From the NCBI GenBank assembly GCA_021774335.1, contig JAJFJD010000033.1:62001-126000 (forward strand): a stretch of DNA of 64,000 bases, given 5' to 3'. Both the position numbers and the translations under genes were made by a program. Within the stretch, counting starts at the first letter, position 1. Each line of letters begins with the position of its first letter. Source of the DNA: Alphaproteobacteria bacterium. Its GTDB lineage: Bacteria; Pseudomonadota; Alphaproteobacteria; UBA8366. Positions 29,016-39,060 of the stretch are shown here, in pieces. The notes under the pieces were generated by a model. It made no database searches and was not told the origin of the DNA. It saw only the letters and a list, made by a program, of their open reading frames with translations.

Positions 29016-29075
29016 GTCCCCGCAAACCGCTATAACCGCGCCGCCGTGAGCAATCCCTAGAATAAGGTTAGACCC

Positions 29076-29645
29076 ATGAAGATCGATGGGAACGAAATTC
29101 GACCCGGAAACGTAATCGAGCATCAGGGTCGATTGTGGCGCGCCATCAAAACCCAGCATGTTAAGCCGGGCAAAGGCGGCGCCTTTCTTCAGGTTGAATT
29201 GAAGGAAGTCCGCGACGGAACCAAGCTGAACGAAAGGTTCCGGTCTTCCGAATCGGTGGAACGGGTGCGCCTCGATCAAAAGGAAAACCAATACCTTTAT
29301 GCCGATGGCGACGCGCATACCTTCATGGACAACGAGACATACGAGCAGGTCACCCTGGACCGCGCAATGATCGGCGAGGAAGCCGTCGCCTACCTCCAGG
29401 ACGGCATGACGGTGACGATCGAGTCGTTCGAAGGCTCACCGATCAGCGTCGCGCTCCCGGAACACGTGGTGCTGGAAATCGTCGAAGCCGACGCCGTCGT
29501 AAAAGGACAGACCGCATCCTCGTCCTACAAGCCGGCCGTGTTGGAAAACGGTGTGAAGACGTTGGTCCCGCCGCATATCGCCGCCGGCACGCGAGTCGTG
29601 ATCAATACCGTCGACGGATCCTACGTCGAACGAGCAAAGGACTGA
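29076..29645 (+). CDS. efp: Elongation factor P
   Basis: EF-P (189 aa) rescues ribosomes stalled at polyproline. It has the three KOW/OB-like domains; the tip lysine that is modified in many bacteria is Lys33 in [10 protein letters not shown]. The modification genes (epmA/epmB) are not in this window. EF-P is relevant locally because TolA and the OmpA-domain protein have long proline-rich regions. Confidence 0.97.
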   Translation: MKIDGNEIRPGNVIEHQGRLWRAIKTQHVKPGKGGAFLQVELKEVRDGTKLNERFRSSESVERVRLDQKENQYLYADGDAHTFMDNETYEQVTLDRAMIGEEAVAYLQDGMTVTIESFEGSPISVALPEHVVLEIVEADAVVKGQTASSSYKPAVLENGVKTLVPPHIAAGTRVVINTVDGSYVERAKD

Positions 29646-29654
29646 TCAGCCCAT

Positions 29655-30470
29655 ATGGCCCGCCGCTCCGCCCTTCTTAATGTCATGATTCGTGCGGCAG
29701 AGCGTGCCGGACGGGCCCTCATCCGGGACTTCGGTGAAGTCGAACAGCTGCAGGTCAGCCGCAAAGGACCGGCCGACTTCGTCAGCACCGCCGACCTCAA
29801 AGCCGAAAAGACCGTGCGGCAAGAACTCGAACGCGCGCGCCCCGGCTACAACTTCCTCATGGAAGAAAGTGGCGAGACGAAAGGCACAAATCCCGACTTC
29901 ACCTGGATCGTCGACCCGCTGGACGGAACGACGAATTTTCTGCACGGCCTGCCGCATTTCTGTGTGTCGATCGGCCTGGCGCAGCACGACCAAGTCGTCG
30001 CCGGCGTGATCTACGACCCGATCAAGGACGAAGTATTCTGGGCAGAGAAGAACGAGGGCGCGTATCTCAACGATCGACGTTTGCGTGTATCCGCCCGCAA
30101 GCAACTCGCCGACTCGGTACTCGCAACCGGGATTCCCTTTAGGATTCACGAGGGAAATAAGGTTAACGAAAAATTCATTGCGCAGCTTCAGACTGTTATG
30201 GGACGGCTGTCCGGTGTTCGCCGGTTCGGATCCGCAGCGTTGGATTTAGCGTATGTTGCAGCGGGCCGATACGACGGGTATTGGGAGAACGGCCTGAACA
30301 AATGGGACGTTGCCGCCGGAATTCTGATCGTTCGGGAAGCCGGCGGGTTCGTGACTGAAATCAGCGGGCGGCGATACGAACTCGGCGCCCCGGATATTCT
30401 CGCCGCGAACGACACGTTGCACGAGCCGCTGGTGGGTTTGTTTGCAGACGCATCGGCAAAAGACAAGTAG
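29655..30470 (+). CDS. suhB: Inositol monophosphatase family protein SuhB
   Basis: A 271-aa lithium-sensitive phosphatase-fold enzyme. Metal ligands are in FLMEESGE, WIVDPLDGTTNFLHG, and the C-terminal NKWDVAAGILIVREAGG. SuhB hydrolyses inositol phosphates and in E. coli also takes part in rRNA antitermination. It is 9 nt after efp and is followed by the envelope locus. Confidence 0.95.
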   Translation: MARRSALLNVMIRAAERAGRALIRDFGEVEQLQVSRKGPADFVSTADLKAEKTVRQELERARPGYNFLMEESGETKGTNPDFTWIVDPLDGTTNFLHGLPHFCVSIGLAQHDQVVAGVIYDPIKDEVFWAEKNEGAYLNDRRLRVSARKQLADSVLATGIPFRIHEGNKVNEKFIAQLQTVMGRLSGVRRFGSAALDLAYVAAGRYDGYWENGLNKWDVAAGILIVREAGGFVTEISGRRYELGAPDILAANDTLHEPLVGLFADASAKDK

Positions 30471-30605
30471 GACGGAGAGTTGTTCTAAATTCGGCGCTGC
30501 GTTATGTTCAACACTCAAATCGGGCGTAAAAAGTTAACGAAAATGATCCGATTGAGTCGGGAGCATTAACCAGCGACAGGAACACACAATACGGTCAGAG
30601 GTTCC

Positions 30606-32006
30606 ATGTACGAGCGCGCTTCCCGAATTCCCGTCAGACAAGGTGTCTTGGCGGGCGTGTTCGCCGCAATATTGATTGTAAGTGCCGCCGATCGACCGGC
30701 TGGCGCACAATCCTATGGGGCGCCCAGCGTCGTCGTCGACGAATCGGTGTTGGACAAACTTGGCCCGCCGCCGCAATCGTTGCCGGATGCCATCGTTCGC
30801 CCGCAGCCGCAAAGATACCAGCCGGCTCGGCAACCAGGGTACAGATCACCGCAGGGGTCTCCGTCCAGACTGCAAACCGGCCAGTTGCTGCCGCCGCCGC
30901 CCGTGACGCCAAAATCGCGCATTATGGTACCGGGCGCATCGCAGCCCGTGACACCGCAGCCGACACGCCGCGCGCGCGTCGCGCCGGCACCTCGGCCCCC
31001 TGCCGTTTCCAAACCGCGCTCCGCGCCGCAGGTTGCAGCACGGCCGCTGGCTGCCCCGATCGCGCCCGTGTCCAAACCGCAGCCGGTGAGGCCGCCGAAA
31101 GCGCCCGTCATCGCGCGCCCGGCAACGCCGAAACCGCCAAAAGCACCTACATCCGCCAGAGCGCTGAGCCAACCGCTTGCGCCGCCGCCGGTCGCTGCCT
31201 TACCAAAAGCGCCGCCCGCGCCCAGCACGCTAGCCACCCCAAAAATAGCAACGCCGACGCCGCCTACAGCGCCGAAAATTGCGACACCGACGGTTCCGAC
31301 AGCACCCGCCGCGCCGAAAATCGCGACACCTGCGGCGCCGAAGGTGGCCGTTCCGACGCTGAAACGGCCCGAGACACCGAAATCGCCGCCCATCGCGGCG
31401 CGGATCACGCAACGACCGCCAAAGACGCCGAGCGTTCCTTCCGTCGTACCGCCATCGCCCCCTAAGGCTCCAAGTGTGCCGAAGGTCGCGACACAGACCC
31501 CGCCGACCGCGCCGAAAATTGTGACGCCGCCGGTTGTTGCCGCGGCCAAACCGGCACCGAAGGCCACCCCGCGGTCCCTGCAACCGCGCGTACCGGCCAT
31601 CGCGCCGCCAAGCACACCGAAGTCCGCAGCGGGATCAGGCACGCAGGTCGCGGCCCTGACGTCGTCCAAGGCCGAGCCGCCACAAGTGCTGGATAACGGA
31701 AAGCTCTACCGCATTCCGTTCGGCTCGACGTCGTCCGATATTCCGAATGCCGGTCAAGGACAGCTCTCGAAATTGGCGCAGTTGATGAAAAACGAAAGCG
31801 CAATTCGAATCCAATTGCTGGGATATGCCGGCAGCACCAAGGACTCGGCGAGCAAGGCCCGGCGGCTTTCTCTTTTCCGGGCCCTGTCGGTCCGCACCTA
31901 TTTGATGAAGCAGGGCATCCGCAGTACACGTATGGACGTGCGGGCGCTTGGCAATCGCGTCGAAAACGGCACGCTCGACCGTGTCGACGCCGTAATCCGA
32001 AAATAG
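30606..32006 (+). CDS. Proline-rich periplasmic protein with OmpA C-terminal domain
   Basis: A 466-aa protein with a signal peptide (cleavage near PAGAQ, residue 35). About residues 45-360 are low-complexity Pro/Ala/Lys sequence with repeated APKIATP and PKAPS units. A C-terminal OmpA-like domain follows, starting LYRIPFGSTSSDIPNAGQGQ, with a weak version of the peptidoglycan-binding core. It may bridge the outer membrane and cell wall together with the MotA-like and MotB-like genes just downstream. Its proline content makes it a likely EF-P client. Exact function unknown. Confidence 0.85.
   Translation: MYERASRIPVRQGVLAGVFAAILIVSAADRPAGAQSYGAPSVVVDESVLDKLGPPPQSLPDAIVRPQPQRYQPARQPGYRSPQGSPSRLQTGQLLPPPPVTPKSRIMVPGASQPVTPQPTRRARVAPAPRPPAVSKPRSAPQVAARPLAAPIAPVSKPQPVRPPKAPVIARPATPKPPKAPTSARALSQPLAPPPVAALPKAPPAPSTLATPKIATPTPPTAPKIATPTVPTAPAAPKIATPAAPKVAVPTLKRPETPKSPPIAARITQRPPKTPSVPSVVPPSPPKAPSVPKVATQTPPTAPKIVTPPVVAAAKPAPKATPRSLQPRVPAIAPPSTPKSAAGSGTQVAALTSSKAEPPQVLDNGKLYRIPFGSTSSDIPNAGQGQLSKLAQLMKNESAIRIQLLGYAGSTKDSASKARRLSLFRALSVRTYLMKQGIRSTRMDVRALGNRVENGTLDRVDAVIRK
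31220..31360 (+). repeat. Degenerate in-frame repeats in the proline-rich protein
   Basis: Imperfect units encoding (A)PKIATP recur at least three times in this stretch and again (APKIVTPP) near 31510-31530. Length variation between strains is expected here. Confidence 0.65.
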
Positions 32007-32027
32007 CGGACAGCCCCGGTAGACCAC

Positions 32028-33158
32028 ATGACCAAGCCGAATCGCTACCTCACTCGCATGGTGGTGTTCCTTCTGATCGTCACCGTGGCGATTGGGTTCC
32101 TGTTCCCGCCGCTGCGTCTCGCCTTCATGGCGAATGCGGTTCTGAACGGTGTGATCCTCGGGGCGCTGCTAATCGGTATCATCCATACTTTCCGCAATGT
32201 CACGATGCTGGGCCGCGAAGTCGAATGGCTGGATGATTTTCAGCGCGAAGACATCATCGCGGAAAGTGCGTCGACGCCGCGCCTGTTGGCGCCGATGGCA
32301 ACCATGCTGGGCGAACACAAGCCGGAACGCCTCAATCTGTCGACGATTGCCATGCGGTCGCTCCTTGACGGCATCGCGGCACGCCTGGACGAAAGCCGCG
32401 AAATTTCGCGTTACATGATCGGCTTGCTGGTGTTTCTCGGCCTGCTTGGCACATTCTGGGGCCTTCTGGGCACCGTCGACTCGATCAGCGACGTCATCAG
32501 TGGCTTGACCGCAGGCAGTGCTGCATCGTCCGCCTTCGAGGAACTGAAATCCGGCCTAAAGGCCCCGCTGGCGGGAATGGGAACCGCGTTCAGCTCTTCC
32601 TTGTTCGGTCTCGCGGGGTCACTCGTTTTGGGATTCCTCGCCTTGCAAGCCGGACAGGCGCAAAACCGGTTCTACAACGACCTGGAAGAGTGGCTGTCGG
32701 GTCAAACCAAACTCGGCCGCGGCGGTATCGGCGGCGAAGGCGATCAGCCCATCCCGGCCTATATCCAGGCGCTGCTCGAACAGACCGCGGACGGGCTCGA
32801 AAATCTGCAGCGAACCATCTCACGGAACGAAGACAGCCGCGGCGAGGAAAACCGCCGGATGCTCGATCTGAGCGAAGCAATCGCGTCGCTCGGCGACACC
32901 ATCCGGACCGAACAGAACCTCATGCTAAAGTTGGCCGAGGGACAGATGGAGCTCAAGCCGGCGTTGCTTCGGCTGAGCGAAATGGGTGGCACCGGTTCAG
33001 CGCCCCATCCGGAGCACTATCGCACATTGGAAGCGTTGGTCGGACGCATTGCCGAGGAACTGGCCAACGGCCGTATCGAAACAGTTCAGGAAATCCGCTC
33101 GGAGATTCGGTTGCTCGCGCGCACGATTGCCGCGCTCGCCGAGGAGGCCGAGCCCTAG
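32028..33158 (+). CDS. MotA/TolQ/ExbB-like proton channel protein
   Basis: A 376-aa integral membrane protein. It has two N-terminal helices (about 11-27 and 34-54) and two further helices with MotA/TolQ signatures, GLLGTFWGLLGTVDS (about 137-151) and LAGMGTAFSSSLFGLAGSLVLG (about 180-201, here quoted to 20 residues as GMGTAFSSSLFGLAGSLVLG). The C-terminal 150 residues are a cytoplasmic helical, partly coiled-coil tail. It is 21 nt after the OmpA-domain gene and followed 9 nt later by the MotB-like gene, so the three form an operon. The neighbours are not flagellar. Confidence 0.87.
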   Translation: MTKPNRYLTRMVVFLLIVTVAIGFLFPPLRLAFMANAVLNGVILGALLIGIIHTFRNVTMLGREVEWLDDFQREDIIAESASTPRLLAPMATMLGEHKPERLNLSTIAMRSLLDGIAARLDESREISRYMIGLLVFLGLLGTFWGLLGTVDSISDVISGLTAGSAASSAFEELKSGLKAPLAGMGTAFSSSLFGLAGSLVLGFLALQAGQAQNRFYNDLEEWLSGQTKLGRGGIGGEGDQPIPAYIQALLEQTADGLENLQRTISRNEDSRGEENRRMLDLSEAIASLGDTIRTEQNLMLKLAEGQMELKPALLRLSEMGGTGSAPHPEHYRTLEALVGRIAEELANGRIETVQEIRSEIRLLARTIAALAEEAEP

Positions 33159-33167
33159 GCCGCCGCC

Positions 33168-34373
33168 ATGTCGCTGAACGCCCGACGCTCGCGCAACACC
33201 CTAGACATCTGGCCTGGATTCGTCGACGCCCTGGCCACGCTGTTGATGGTCATCATCTTTCTGCTGATGATCTTCATCGTCGCGCAGTTCCACCTGAACG
33301 ACGCCCTGCTCGGCCGCGACAAGGCGCTGGACAGCCTCAACAAACAGGTTGCCGAGCTTGCCGAGTTGCTAGACCTCGAGCGCAAGAGCAATACCGACCT
33401 GCGGCGCGACCTCGCCGAACTGTCGTCCGAACTGCAGAGCAGCCTGTCGCAGCGCGACGAGATGCAATCGCAGATGACCTTCCTTGGCGAAGAACTGGCG
33501 GACGCCCGCAAGTCCGTCGAAGACGAACGCGCCAAGCTCGCCGATAAATTAGCCGATGCCTATAAGATCGTGGATGCGAACAAGGCCAAGGTCGAAATCC
33601 AACTCCGCAAGCTTGCGGCGCTGGAACAGGACATCATCGCCCTGCAGGCGCTCAAGGAAAAACTCGAGAATGAACTGAAGGAAGCGAAGACGGCGACCGA
33701 AACGCAGCGGAGCGCCGTCGTCGCAGAGCGTGAAATTTCCATCGCGGCCCAGGCACAGCTAGCCTTGCTGAACCAGCAGATGGCAGCCTTGCGCAAGCAA
33801 ATCGCGCAGCTCAATGCCGCCCTCGACGCGTCCAAGGAAAAAGACGTAAAGCAGAATGCCAAGATCGCCGATCTCGGGAAGAAACTGAACGCCGCCCTTG
33901 CCCGCAAGGTGCAGGAGCTATCGCGCTACCGGTCTGAGTTCTTTGGCCGCCTGCGCGTCGTCCTGGGCAATCGGCAGGATATCCGCGTCGTCGGCGACCG
34001 TTTCGTCTTCCAATCGGAAGTTTTGTTCGCCTCGGGGTCCGCAGAGCTTGGCGGCGAAGGCAAGAAACAGCTCGGCCGGCTCGCGGTAACATTGAAATCC
34101 ATCAGCAGTAAAATCCCAGCCGGTATCAACTGGGTGCTGCGCATCGACGGCCATACGGACAACATCCCGATAGCGACGACTCGCTTCCCGTCGAACTGGG
34201 AGCTTTCCTCGGCACGGGCGATCTCGGTCGTCAAATATTTGACGCAACAAGGTATTCCGCCGAATCGCTTGGCGGCCGCCGGATTCGGAGAGTTTCATCC
34301 ATTGGAACCGAATACCGACAATGCGGCACGGCTGCGCAATCGCCGTATCGAAATGAAGATGGATCAGCGCTAG
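33168..34373 (+). CDS. MotB-like protein with OmpA peptidoglycan-binding domain
   Basis: A 401-aa MotB-like stator partner. A single N-terminal helix WPGFVDALATLLMVIIFLLM holds the conserved proton-path aspartate (Asp20). A long coiled coil occupies about residues 45-240, and a C-terminal OmpA domain contains LRIDGHTDNIP and ELSSARAISVVKYL with NRRIEMKM at the end. It is expected to anchor the motor to peptidoglycan. The pair resembles stators but has no flagellar genes nearby. It ends 3 nt before the convergent ABC exporter. Confidence 0.88.
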   Translation: MSLNARRSRNTLDIWPGFVDALATLLMVIIFLLMIFIVAQFHLNDALLGRDKALDSLNKQVAELAELLDLERKSNTDLRRDLAELSSELQSSLSQRDEMQSQMTFLGEELADARKSVEDERAKLADKLADAYKIVDANKAKVEIQLRKLAALEQDIIALQALKEKLENELKEAKTATETQRSAVVAEREISIAAQAQLALLNQQMAALRKQIAQLNAALDASKEKDVKQNAKIADLGKKLNAALARKVQELSRYRSEFFGRLRVVLGNRQDIRVVGDRFVFQSEVLFASGSAELGGEGKKQLGRLAVTLKSISSKIPAGINWVLRIDGHTDNIPIATTRFPSNWELSSARAISVVKYLTQQGIPPNRLAAAGFGEFHPLEPNTDNAARLRNRRIEMKMDQR

Positions 34374-34376
34374 GCG

Positions 34377-36224
34377 CTACGGCCCGGCCGCGGCCCGGGG
34401 GCCTGGCGGCACCATATCGTCCAGCGCCTGACGCCCCACCTCGAACTGCAACCGCGCAAGCCGGGCGTAGAGCCCCCCTTCGGCCAGCAATTCCGCATGC
34501 GTGCCGGTGGCCACGATCTTGCCTTCGTCGACGACAACAATGCGGTCGGCTTTCAAGACGGTGGCCAATCGATGCGCGATAACGATCGTCGTGCGGTCCG
34601 TCATCAGTCGGTCCAAGGCCTCCTGGACCAGACGTTCGGATTCCGCGTCCAGCGCACTGGTCGCCTCGTCGAGCAACAACAGCGACGGGTCGCGCAGGAT
34701 CGCCCGGGCGATGGCGATCCGCTGCCGTTGCCCACCGGACAGCCGCACGCCGCGTTCGCCCAGATGCGTCGCCATACCGTCCGGCATCGCGTCGATGAAC
34801 TCATCGGCGGCGGCCGCTTTCACCGCAGCACGGATATCCGCTTCGGACGCGTCCGGCCGGCCGTAGCGCACATTGTCCGAAACATCGCAGGAAAAGATCA
34901 CCGGATCCTGCGGCACGAGGCCGATGCGCGACCGCAGGGCCGCCGGATCGGCTTCGCGTATGTCGATCCCATCGACCCTAATGGCCCCGCTCTGCGGCTC
35001 GTAGAAGCGCAGCAGAAGCTGCAGCACGGTTGTCTTACCCGCGCCTGACGGTCCGACCAGCGCCACTGTCTCGCCCGGTGAGACGTCCAAAGAGAACGCA
35101 TCAAGCGCACTGACCTGCGGCCGCGACGGATATTGGAAGGTGACGGACTCGAACGCGACCGCACCGCGCGCCGGCTCCGGGAAGGCAACGGGATTGTCCG
35201 GCGCCTGGATTTCCGGTTCGGTCTCCAGCAATTCGAACAGACGCTCGGCCCCTCCGGCCGCCCGCTGCAAATCCCCCACGACCTCGGAAATCGCGCCGAC
35301 CGCACCGGCCACGACGATGGAATAGAAGACGAAGGCGGACAGGTCCCCGCCGGTCATATTGCCGGCGATGACCGAACGGCCGCCAAGCCACAGGACGACG
35401 CCGATCGCCCCGAACACCAACAGGATCACGATCGCGGTGAGCAGTGCGCGGGCCCGTATGCGCCGAATCGACGTACGGAACGCACCCTCGACCCGCTCGC
35501 CGAAGCGTTCGCGGTCGATCGCCTCATGGGTAAAGGCCTGCATGATCCGAACCCCGTTCAGGGATTCATCGGCAAAGGAACTGACATCGGCGATGCGGTC
35601 CTGAGTTTCCTTGCTCAACCGGCGGACGATGCGGCCGATGATGACGATGGGTGCGACGACCAGCGGCACGAACAACAACACATATCCGGTCAGCGTCGGA
35701 CTGGTGACAATCAGCAGCACCGTCCCGCCGATAAACAGCAGGATATTGCGCAGCGCCACCGACACGGCCGAGCCGATCACCACCTGCAACAGGGTGGTGT
35801 CGGTGGTGAGCCGCGAAAGCACCTCGCCGGTCCGCGTAATCTCGAAAAATCCCGGGCTCAACCGAATAACATGACCGAAGACATCGCGCCGCAGGTCCGC
35901 GACGACCCGCTCGCCGATCCAGGAAACCAGCGAAAATCGGCTGTAGGTGGCGATGGCGAGCACGACGACCGCACCGAGCAGGACCAGCAATGCGGAATTC
36001 ATCAGATCCCCGTCACCGGCCGCGAACCCCCTGTCGATCAAAAACCGCAGTCCCTGCCCCAACGACAATACGGTCCCGGCAGCGACCACGAGCGCCAGCA
36101 CAGCCCCGGCGATAGGCAGCCGATAAGGCTTCAAATAGCCCAACAGCGGTCGCAGCACCCCAAAATTGCGGCTTCCGGAGCGCTCCTCAGAGGCAGATTT
36201 GTCCATATAGGTGGAATGGCGCAA
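34377..36224 (-). CDS. MsbA-related ABC exporter (fused permease-ATPase)
   Basis: A 615-aa half-transporter. Six membrane helices lie in residues about 35-320. The nucleotide-binding domain has Walker A GPSGAGKTT, signature LSGGQRQRIAIARAIL and Walker B LLLDEATSALD. The protein fits the MsbA-related group (TIGR02204-like) and probably exports lipids, lipid-linked compounds or drugs. A TTG at 36224 has GGGAG seven bases before it; ATG 36206 (six codons on) lacks a good site, so TTG is preferred. Confidence 0.9.
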   Translation of the reverse strand: MRHSTYMDKSASEERSGSRNFGVLRPLLGYLKPYRLPIAGAVLALVVAAGTVLSLGQGLRFLIDRGFAAGDGDLMNSALLVLLGAVVVLAIATYSRFSLVSWIGERVVADLRRDVFGHVIRLSPGFFEITRTGEVLSRLTTDTTLLQVVIGSAVSVALRNILLFIGGTVLLIVTSPTLTGYVLLFVPLVVAPIVIIGRIVRRLSKETQDRIADVSSFADESLNGVRIMQAFTHEAIDRERFGERVEGAFRTSIRRIRARALLTAIVILLVFGAIGVVLWLGGRSVIAGNMTGGDLSAFVFYSIVVAGAVGAISEVVGDLQRAAGGAERLFELLETEPEIQAPDNPVAFPEPARGAVAFESVTFQYPSRPQVSALDAFSLDVSPGETVALVGPSGAGKTTVLQLLLRFYEPQSGAIRVDGIDIREADPAALRSRIGLVPQDPVIFSCDVSDNVRYGRPDASEADIRAAVKAAAADEFIDAMPDGMATHLGERGVRLSGGQRQRIAIARAILRDPSLLLLDEATSALDAESERLVQEALDRLMTDRTTIVIAHRLATVLKADRIVVVDEGKIVATGTHAELLAEGGLYARLARLQFEVGRQALDDMVPPGPRAAAGP

Positions 36225-36434
36225 AGACGGGCTCCCGTGGCGCGGTAATCTTGGAACCTCCTATAGCAGGGCTATTCCCAGAGCGCCATGCGGCGTTACG
36301 ATGGCCTTCAATTGCACCCCGCGAGCGGCCTCCTGGCCCAGACCAACTTGATCGAATACGGCCTTTGCCGTTCAATACTCTAGGTGGCCTTGTTTTCGAC
36401 TGACTAAAGGTCGCATTTCGGCCGCGGAGGAAAG

Positions 36435-37634
36435 ATGTCACAGCATGCAACGGTGAACCCCGCCACAGACGTGTCGGTAGAGAGCCTTCTCGAGCGGGTC
36501 CAGAACCTGTCCGGGATGATCAAGGCTGCAAGCTCACAAATCGAACAAGACCGCCGTCTTCCGCCGGAGCTGCTGGCCGCCCTGCACGACGCCAAACTGT
36601 TCCGCATGCTGTTACCGCAGGCTTATGGCGGCCTGGAAATCAGTCCGCCGGACTTCTTTCGGATCACATCGGCCCTGGCGGGATGTGACGCGAGCACCGC
36701 CTGGTGCATCGGCCAGGCAAGCGGCTGTTCCATGGCCGCCGCGTATCTGGATCCTGCGGCCGCTAACGAAATCTGGGGACAGGATCCGCACGCCGTACTC
36801 GCCTGGGGACCCGGCAAAGGCAAAGCCATCGTCGAAGGCGACGGTTATCGCGTCACCGGCAATTGGGCCTTCGCCAGCGGCATGCGGCACGCGACCTGGC
36901 TCGGCGGGCATTCCGCCGTTTTTGAAGCGGACGGTTCTCCACGGCTCGACGAGAATGGCAAACCGGTGCAGAGAACCATGTTGTTCCCCGCCGCGTCGGC
37001 CGACATTACCGACATCTGGAATGTGATGGGGTTGCGCGGCACCGCAAGCGACGCCTTCGCCGTAACGGATCTGTTTGTCCCGGCGGATCACGCCGTTTCC
37101 CGCGATACGCCGTCCGAGCGCCGGTGCGACGGACGACTCTATCAGTTCATGACCAGCAATCTTTATGCGACCGGCTTCTCCGGCGTGGCGCAGGGCATCG
37201 CCCGCAGCATGCATGACTCCTTCATGAAACTGGCCGCCGACAAAGCACCGCGCAACATGCCGCATGTCCTGCGCGACAATGAGGTTGTCCAGGCCGAAGT
37301 CGCGATCGGCGATGCCCGCCTGCAGGCGGCGCGCGCATTTGTTTTAAAAGAAGCGACGGAGATTTGGGACGAAGTTAGCGCCGGCTCGCCGCTTACCGAG
37401 GACCATCGCGCCCGCATACGGCTTGCCGCCACTTTCGGAATCCACGAAGCCAAAGCAGTCGCGGACACAGCCTACGATGCCGCCGGGGCGACGGCGATCT
37501 TCAATGACAATGACTTCGAGCGCCGCTTCCGCGACCTGCACACGGTCACGCAACAAATGCAGGGCCGCCGGGATCACTTCCGCTCGGTCGGCGCCTTCAT
37601 GCTCGGCCATCCGCTCGCACTATCCAGCGGTTGA
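36435..37634 (+). CDS. Acyl-CoA dehydrogenase-like flavoprotein
   Basis: A 399-aa protein with the acyl-CoA dehydrogenase fold: an N-terminal helical domain (LPPELLAALHDAKLFRMLLP), a beta middle domain (GNWAFASGMRHATWLG), and a C-terminal four-helix bundle. The closest fit is the HsaA/DszC-like flavin monooxygenase subgroup rather than beta-oxidation dehydrogenases. It opens the accessory region. GGAGGAAAG precedes ATG 36435. Substrate unknown. Confidence 0.88.
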   Translation: MSQHATVNPATDVSVESLLERVQNLSGMIKAASSQIEQDRRLPPELLAALHDAKLFRMLLPQAYGGLEISPPDFFRITSALAGCDASTAWCIGQASGCSMAAAYLDPAAANEIWGQDPHAVLAWGPGKGKAIVEGDGYRVTGNWAFASGMRHATWLGGHSAVFEADGSPRLDENGKPVQRTMLFPAASADITDIWNVMGLRGTASDAFAVTDLFVPADHAVSRDTPSERRCDGRLYQFMTSNLYATGFSGVAQGIARSMHDSFMKLAADKAPRNMPHVLRDNEVVQAEVAIGDARLQAARAFVLKEATEIWDEVSAGSPLTEDHRARIRLAATFGIHEAKAVADTAYDAAGATAIFNDNDFERRFRDLHTVTQQMQGRRDHFRSVGAFMLGHPLALSSG

Positions 37635-37716
37635 GACTCGCAAACAATCCCGGCATGATCGACAGGGGCGCCACAAGTAAGGCGTCACTTACCGAGAACA
37701 GGAGCGCCGGGAAGCC

Positions 37717-38892
37717 ATGAAAATCATTGACCAAATCGCCGCCTTTCAAGACGACCTGACCACATGGCGGCGCGACATCCATGCGCATCCGGAACTCGGC
37801 TTCGAAGAAAACCGCACGTCCGACATCGTCGCGGAGAAGTTGGAAGATTTCGGCCTGGAGGTGCATCGCGGTCTCGGCACGACCGGGGTGGTCGGCTCGC
37901 TCCGCATTGGCAACAGCCCGAAGACGATCGGTCTCCGCGCCGACATGGACGCCCTGCCGATCGTCGAGGGCAATACCTTCGACCATAAGTCGCGCCATGA
38001 AGGCAAGATGCATGCGTGCGGTCATGACGGCCATACCACGATGTTGTTGGGAGCGGCGCGCTATCTATCGGAGACGCGAAACTTCAACGGCTGCGTCCAT
38101 TTCATCTTCCAGCCGGCGGAGGAAGGACTCGGCGGCGCCAAGGCGATGGTCGAGGAAGGACTATTCGAGCAATTTCCGATGGAAGCCGTATTCGGCATGC
38201 ATAACTCGCCCGGCCTGCCGACCGGCAAATTCGCCATCCGGCCCGGGCCGATGATGGCCGGCGGGGCGTTCTTCGATATCCGCATCACCGGCAACGGCGC
38301 GCATGCCGCCCGCCCGGAATCGGGCATCGACCCGGTCGTCATCGCAGCACAGATCACCATGGCGCTGCAGACCATCGTGTCGCGCAACATCAATCCGGTC
38401 GATACCGCGGTCGTCAGCATCACGCAGATCCACGGCGGCGACGCCTACAACGTGATCCCGCACACGGCGAGCCTGAGCGGCACCGTCCGCGTCTTCCGGC
38501 GCGAGACCATGCAAATGGTCGAGGACCGTATGCGCGCGATTACCGACGGCATCGTCGCTGGGTTCGGTGCTACCGCCGAGGTCGACTACCGCGAAGTCTT
38601 CCTGCCGCTGGTCAACACGCCCGACGAGACCGAGTTCGCGGCCGATATCGCCGCCGGCATCGTCGGCGACGACAACGTGAACCGGAACCGGTCGCTGATC
38701 ATGGCATCGGAGGATTTCAGCTACATGCTCGACGCCTGCCCCGGGGCCTATATCAACATCGGCAACGGCGACGGCGAAGGGACCTGCATGGTTCATAACC
38801 CGGGTTACGACTTTAACGACGAGATCTTGTCGCTCGGCGCCAGCTATTGGTCGCGCCTGGTCGAAACCCGGCTTGAAAAGGAACCACTGTAG
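37717..38892 (+). CDS. M20 family amidohydrolase (hippurate hydrolase-like)
   Basis: A 391-aa metallo-amidohydrolase. Metal ligands are in KMHACGHDGHTTMLLG, the glutamate pair in FQPAEEGLGG, and HN of AVFGMHNSPGLP; a C-terminal MASEDFSYM completes the site. The family cleaves N-acyl amino acids and similar amides. It starts 82 nt after the acyl-CoA dehydrogenase-like gene, same direction. Substrate unknown. Confidence 0.93.
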   Translation: MKIIDQIAAFQDDLTTWRRDIHAHPELGFEENRTSDIVAEKLEDFGLEVHRGLGTTGVVGSLRIGNSPKTIGLRADMDALPIVEGNTFDHKSRHEGKMHACGHDGHTTMLLGAARYLSETRNFNGCVHFIFQPAEEGLGGAKAMVEEGLFEQFPMEAVFGMHNSPGLPTGKFAIRPGPMMAGGAFFDIRITGNGAHAARPESGIDPVVIAAQITMALQTIVSRNINPVDTAVVSITQIHGGDAYNVIPHTASLSGTVRVFRRETMQMVEDRMRAITDGIVAGFGATAEVDYREVFLPLVNTPDETEFAADIAAGIVGDDNVNRNRSLIMASEDFSYMLDACPGAYINIGNGDGEGTCMVHNPGYDFNDEILSLGASYWSRLVETRLEKEPL

Positions 38893-39060
38893 ATCGCAGC
38901 TTTCACCGCAGCGGGGCAATCGCGGATCATATTACCGCTGATTTCAAGCTGTTCACGCTTCGGTTAGCGAGCCACATCGTCGTTTATTCATTAAGCATTT
39001 GATGGCACACTATGCCCGCTGCGCGAAACAGGGCAATTTTTTGCAAGGGAAGACGGCAGT

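Noticed and set aside
32028-34373. Possible Zorya defence system based on the MotA-like and MotB-like pair.
   Set aside because: No ZorC, ZorD or ZorE gene is nearby, and the pair sits beside suhB and an OmpA-domain gene, a housekeeping-like position.
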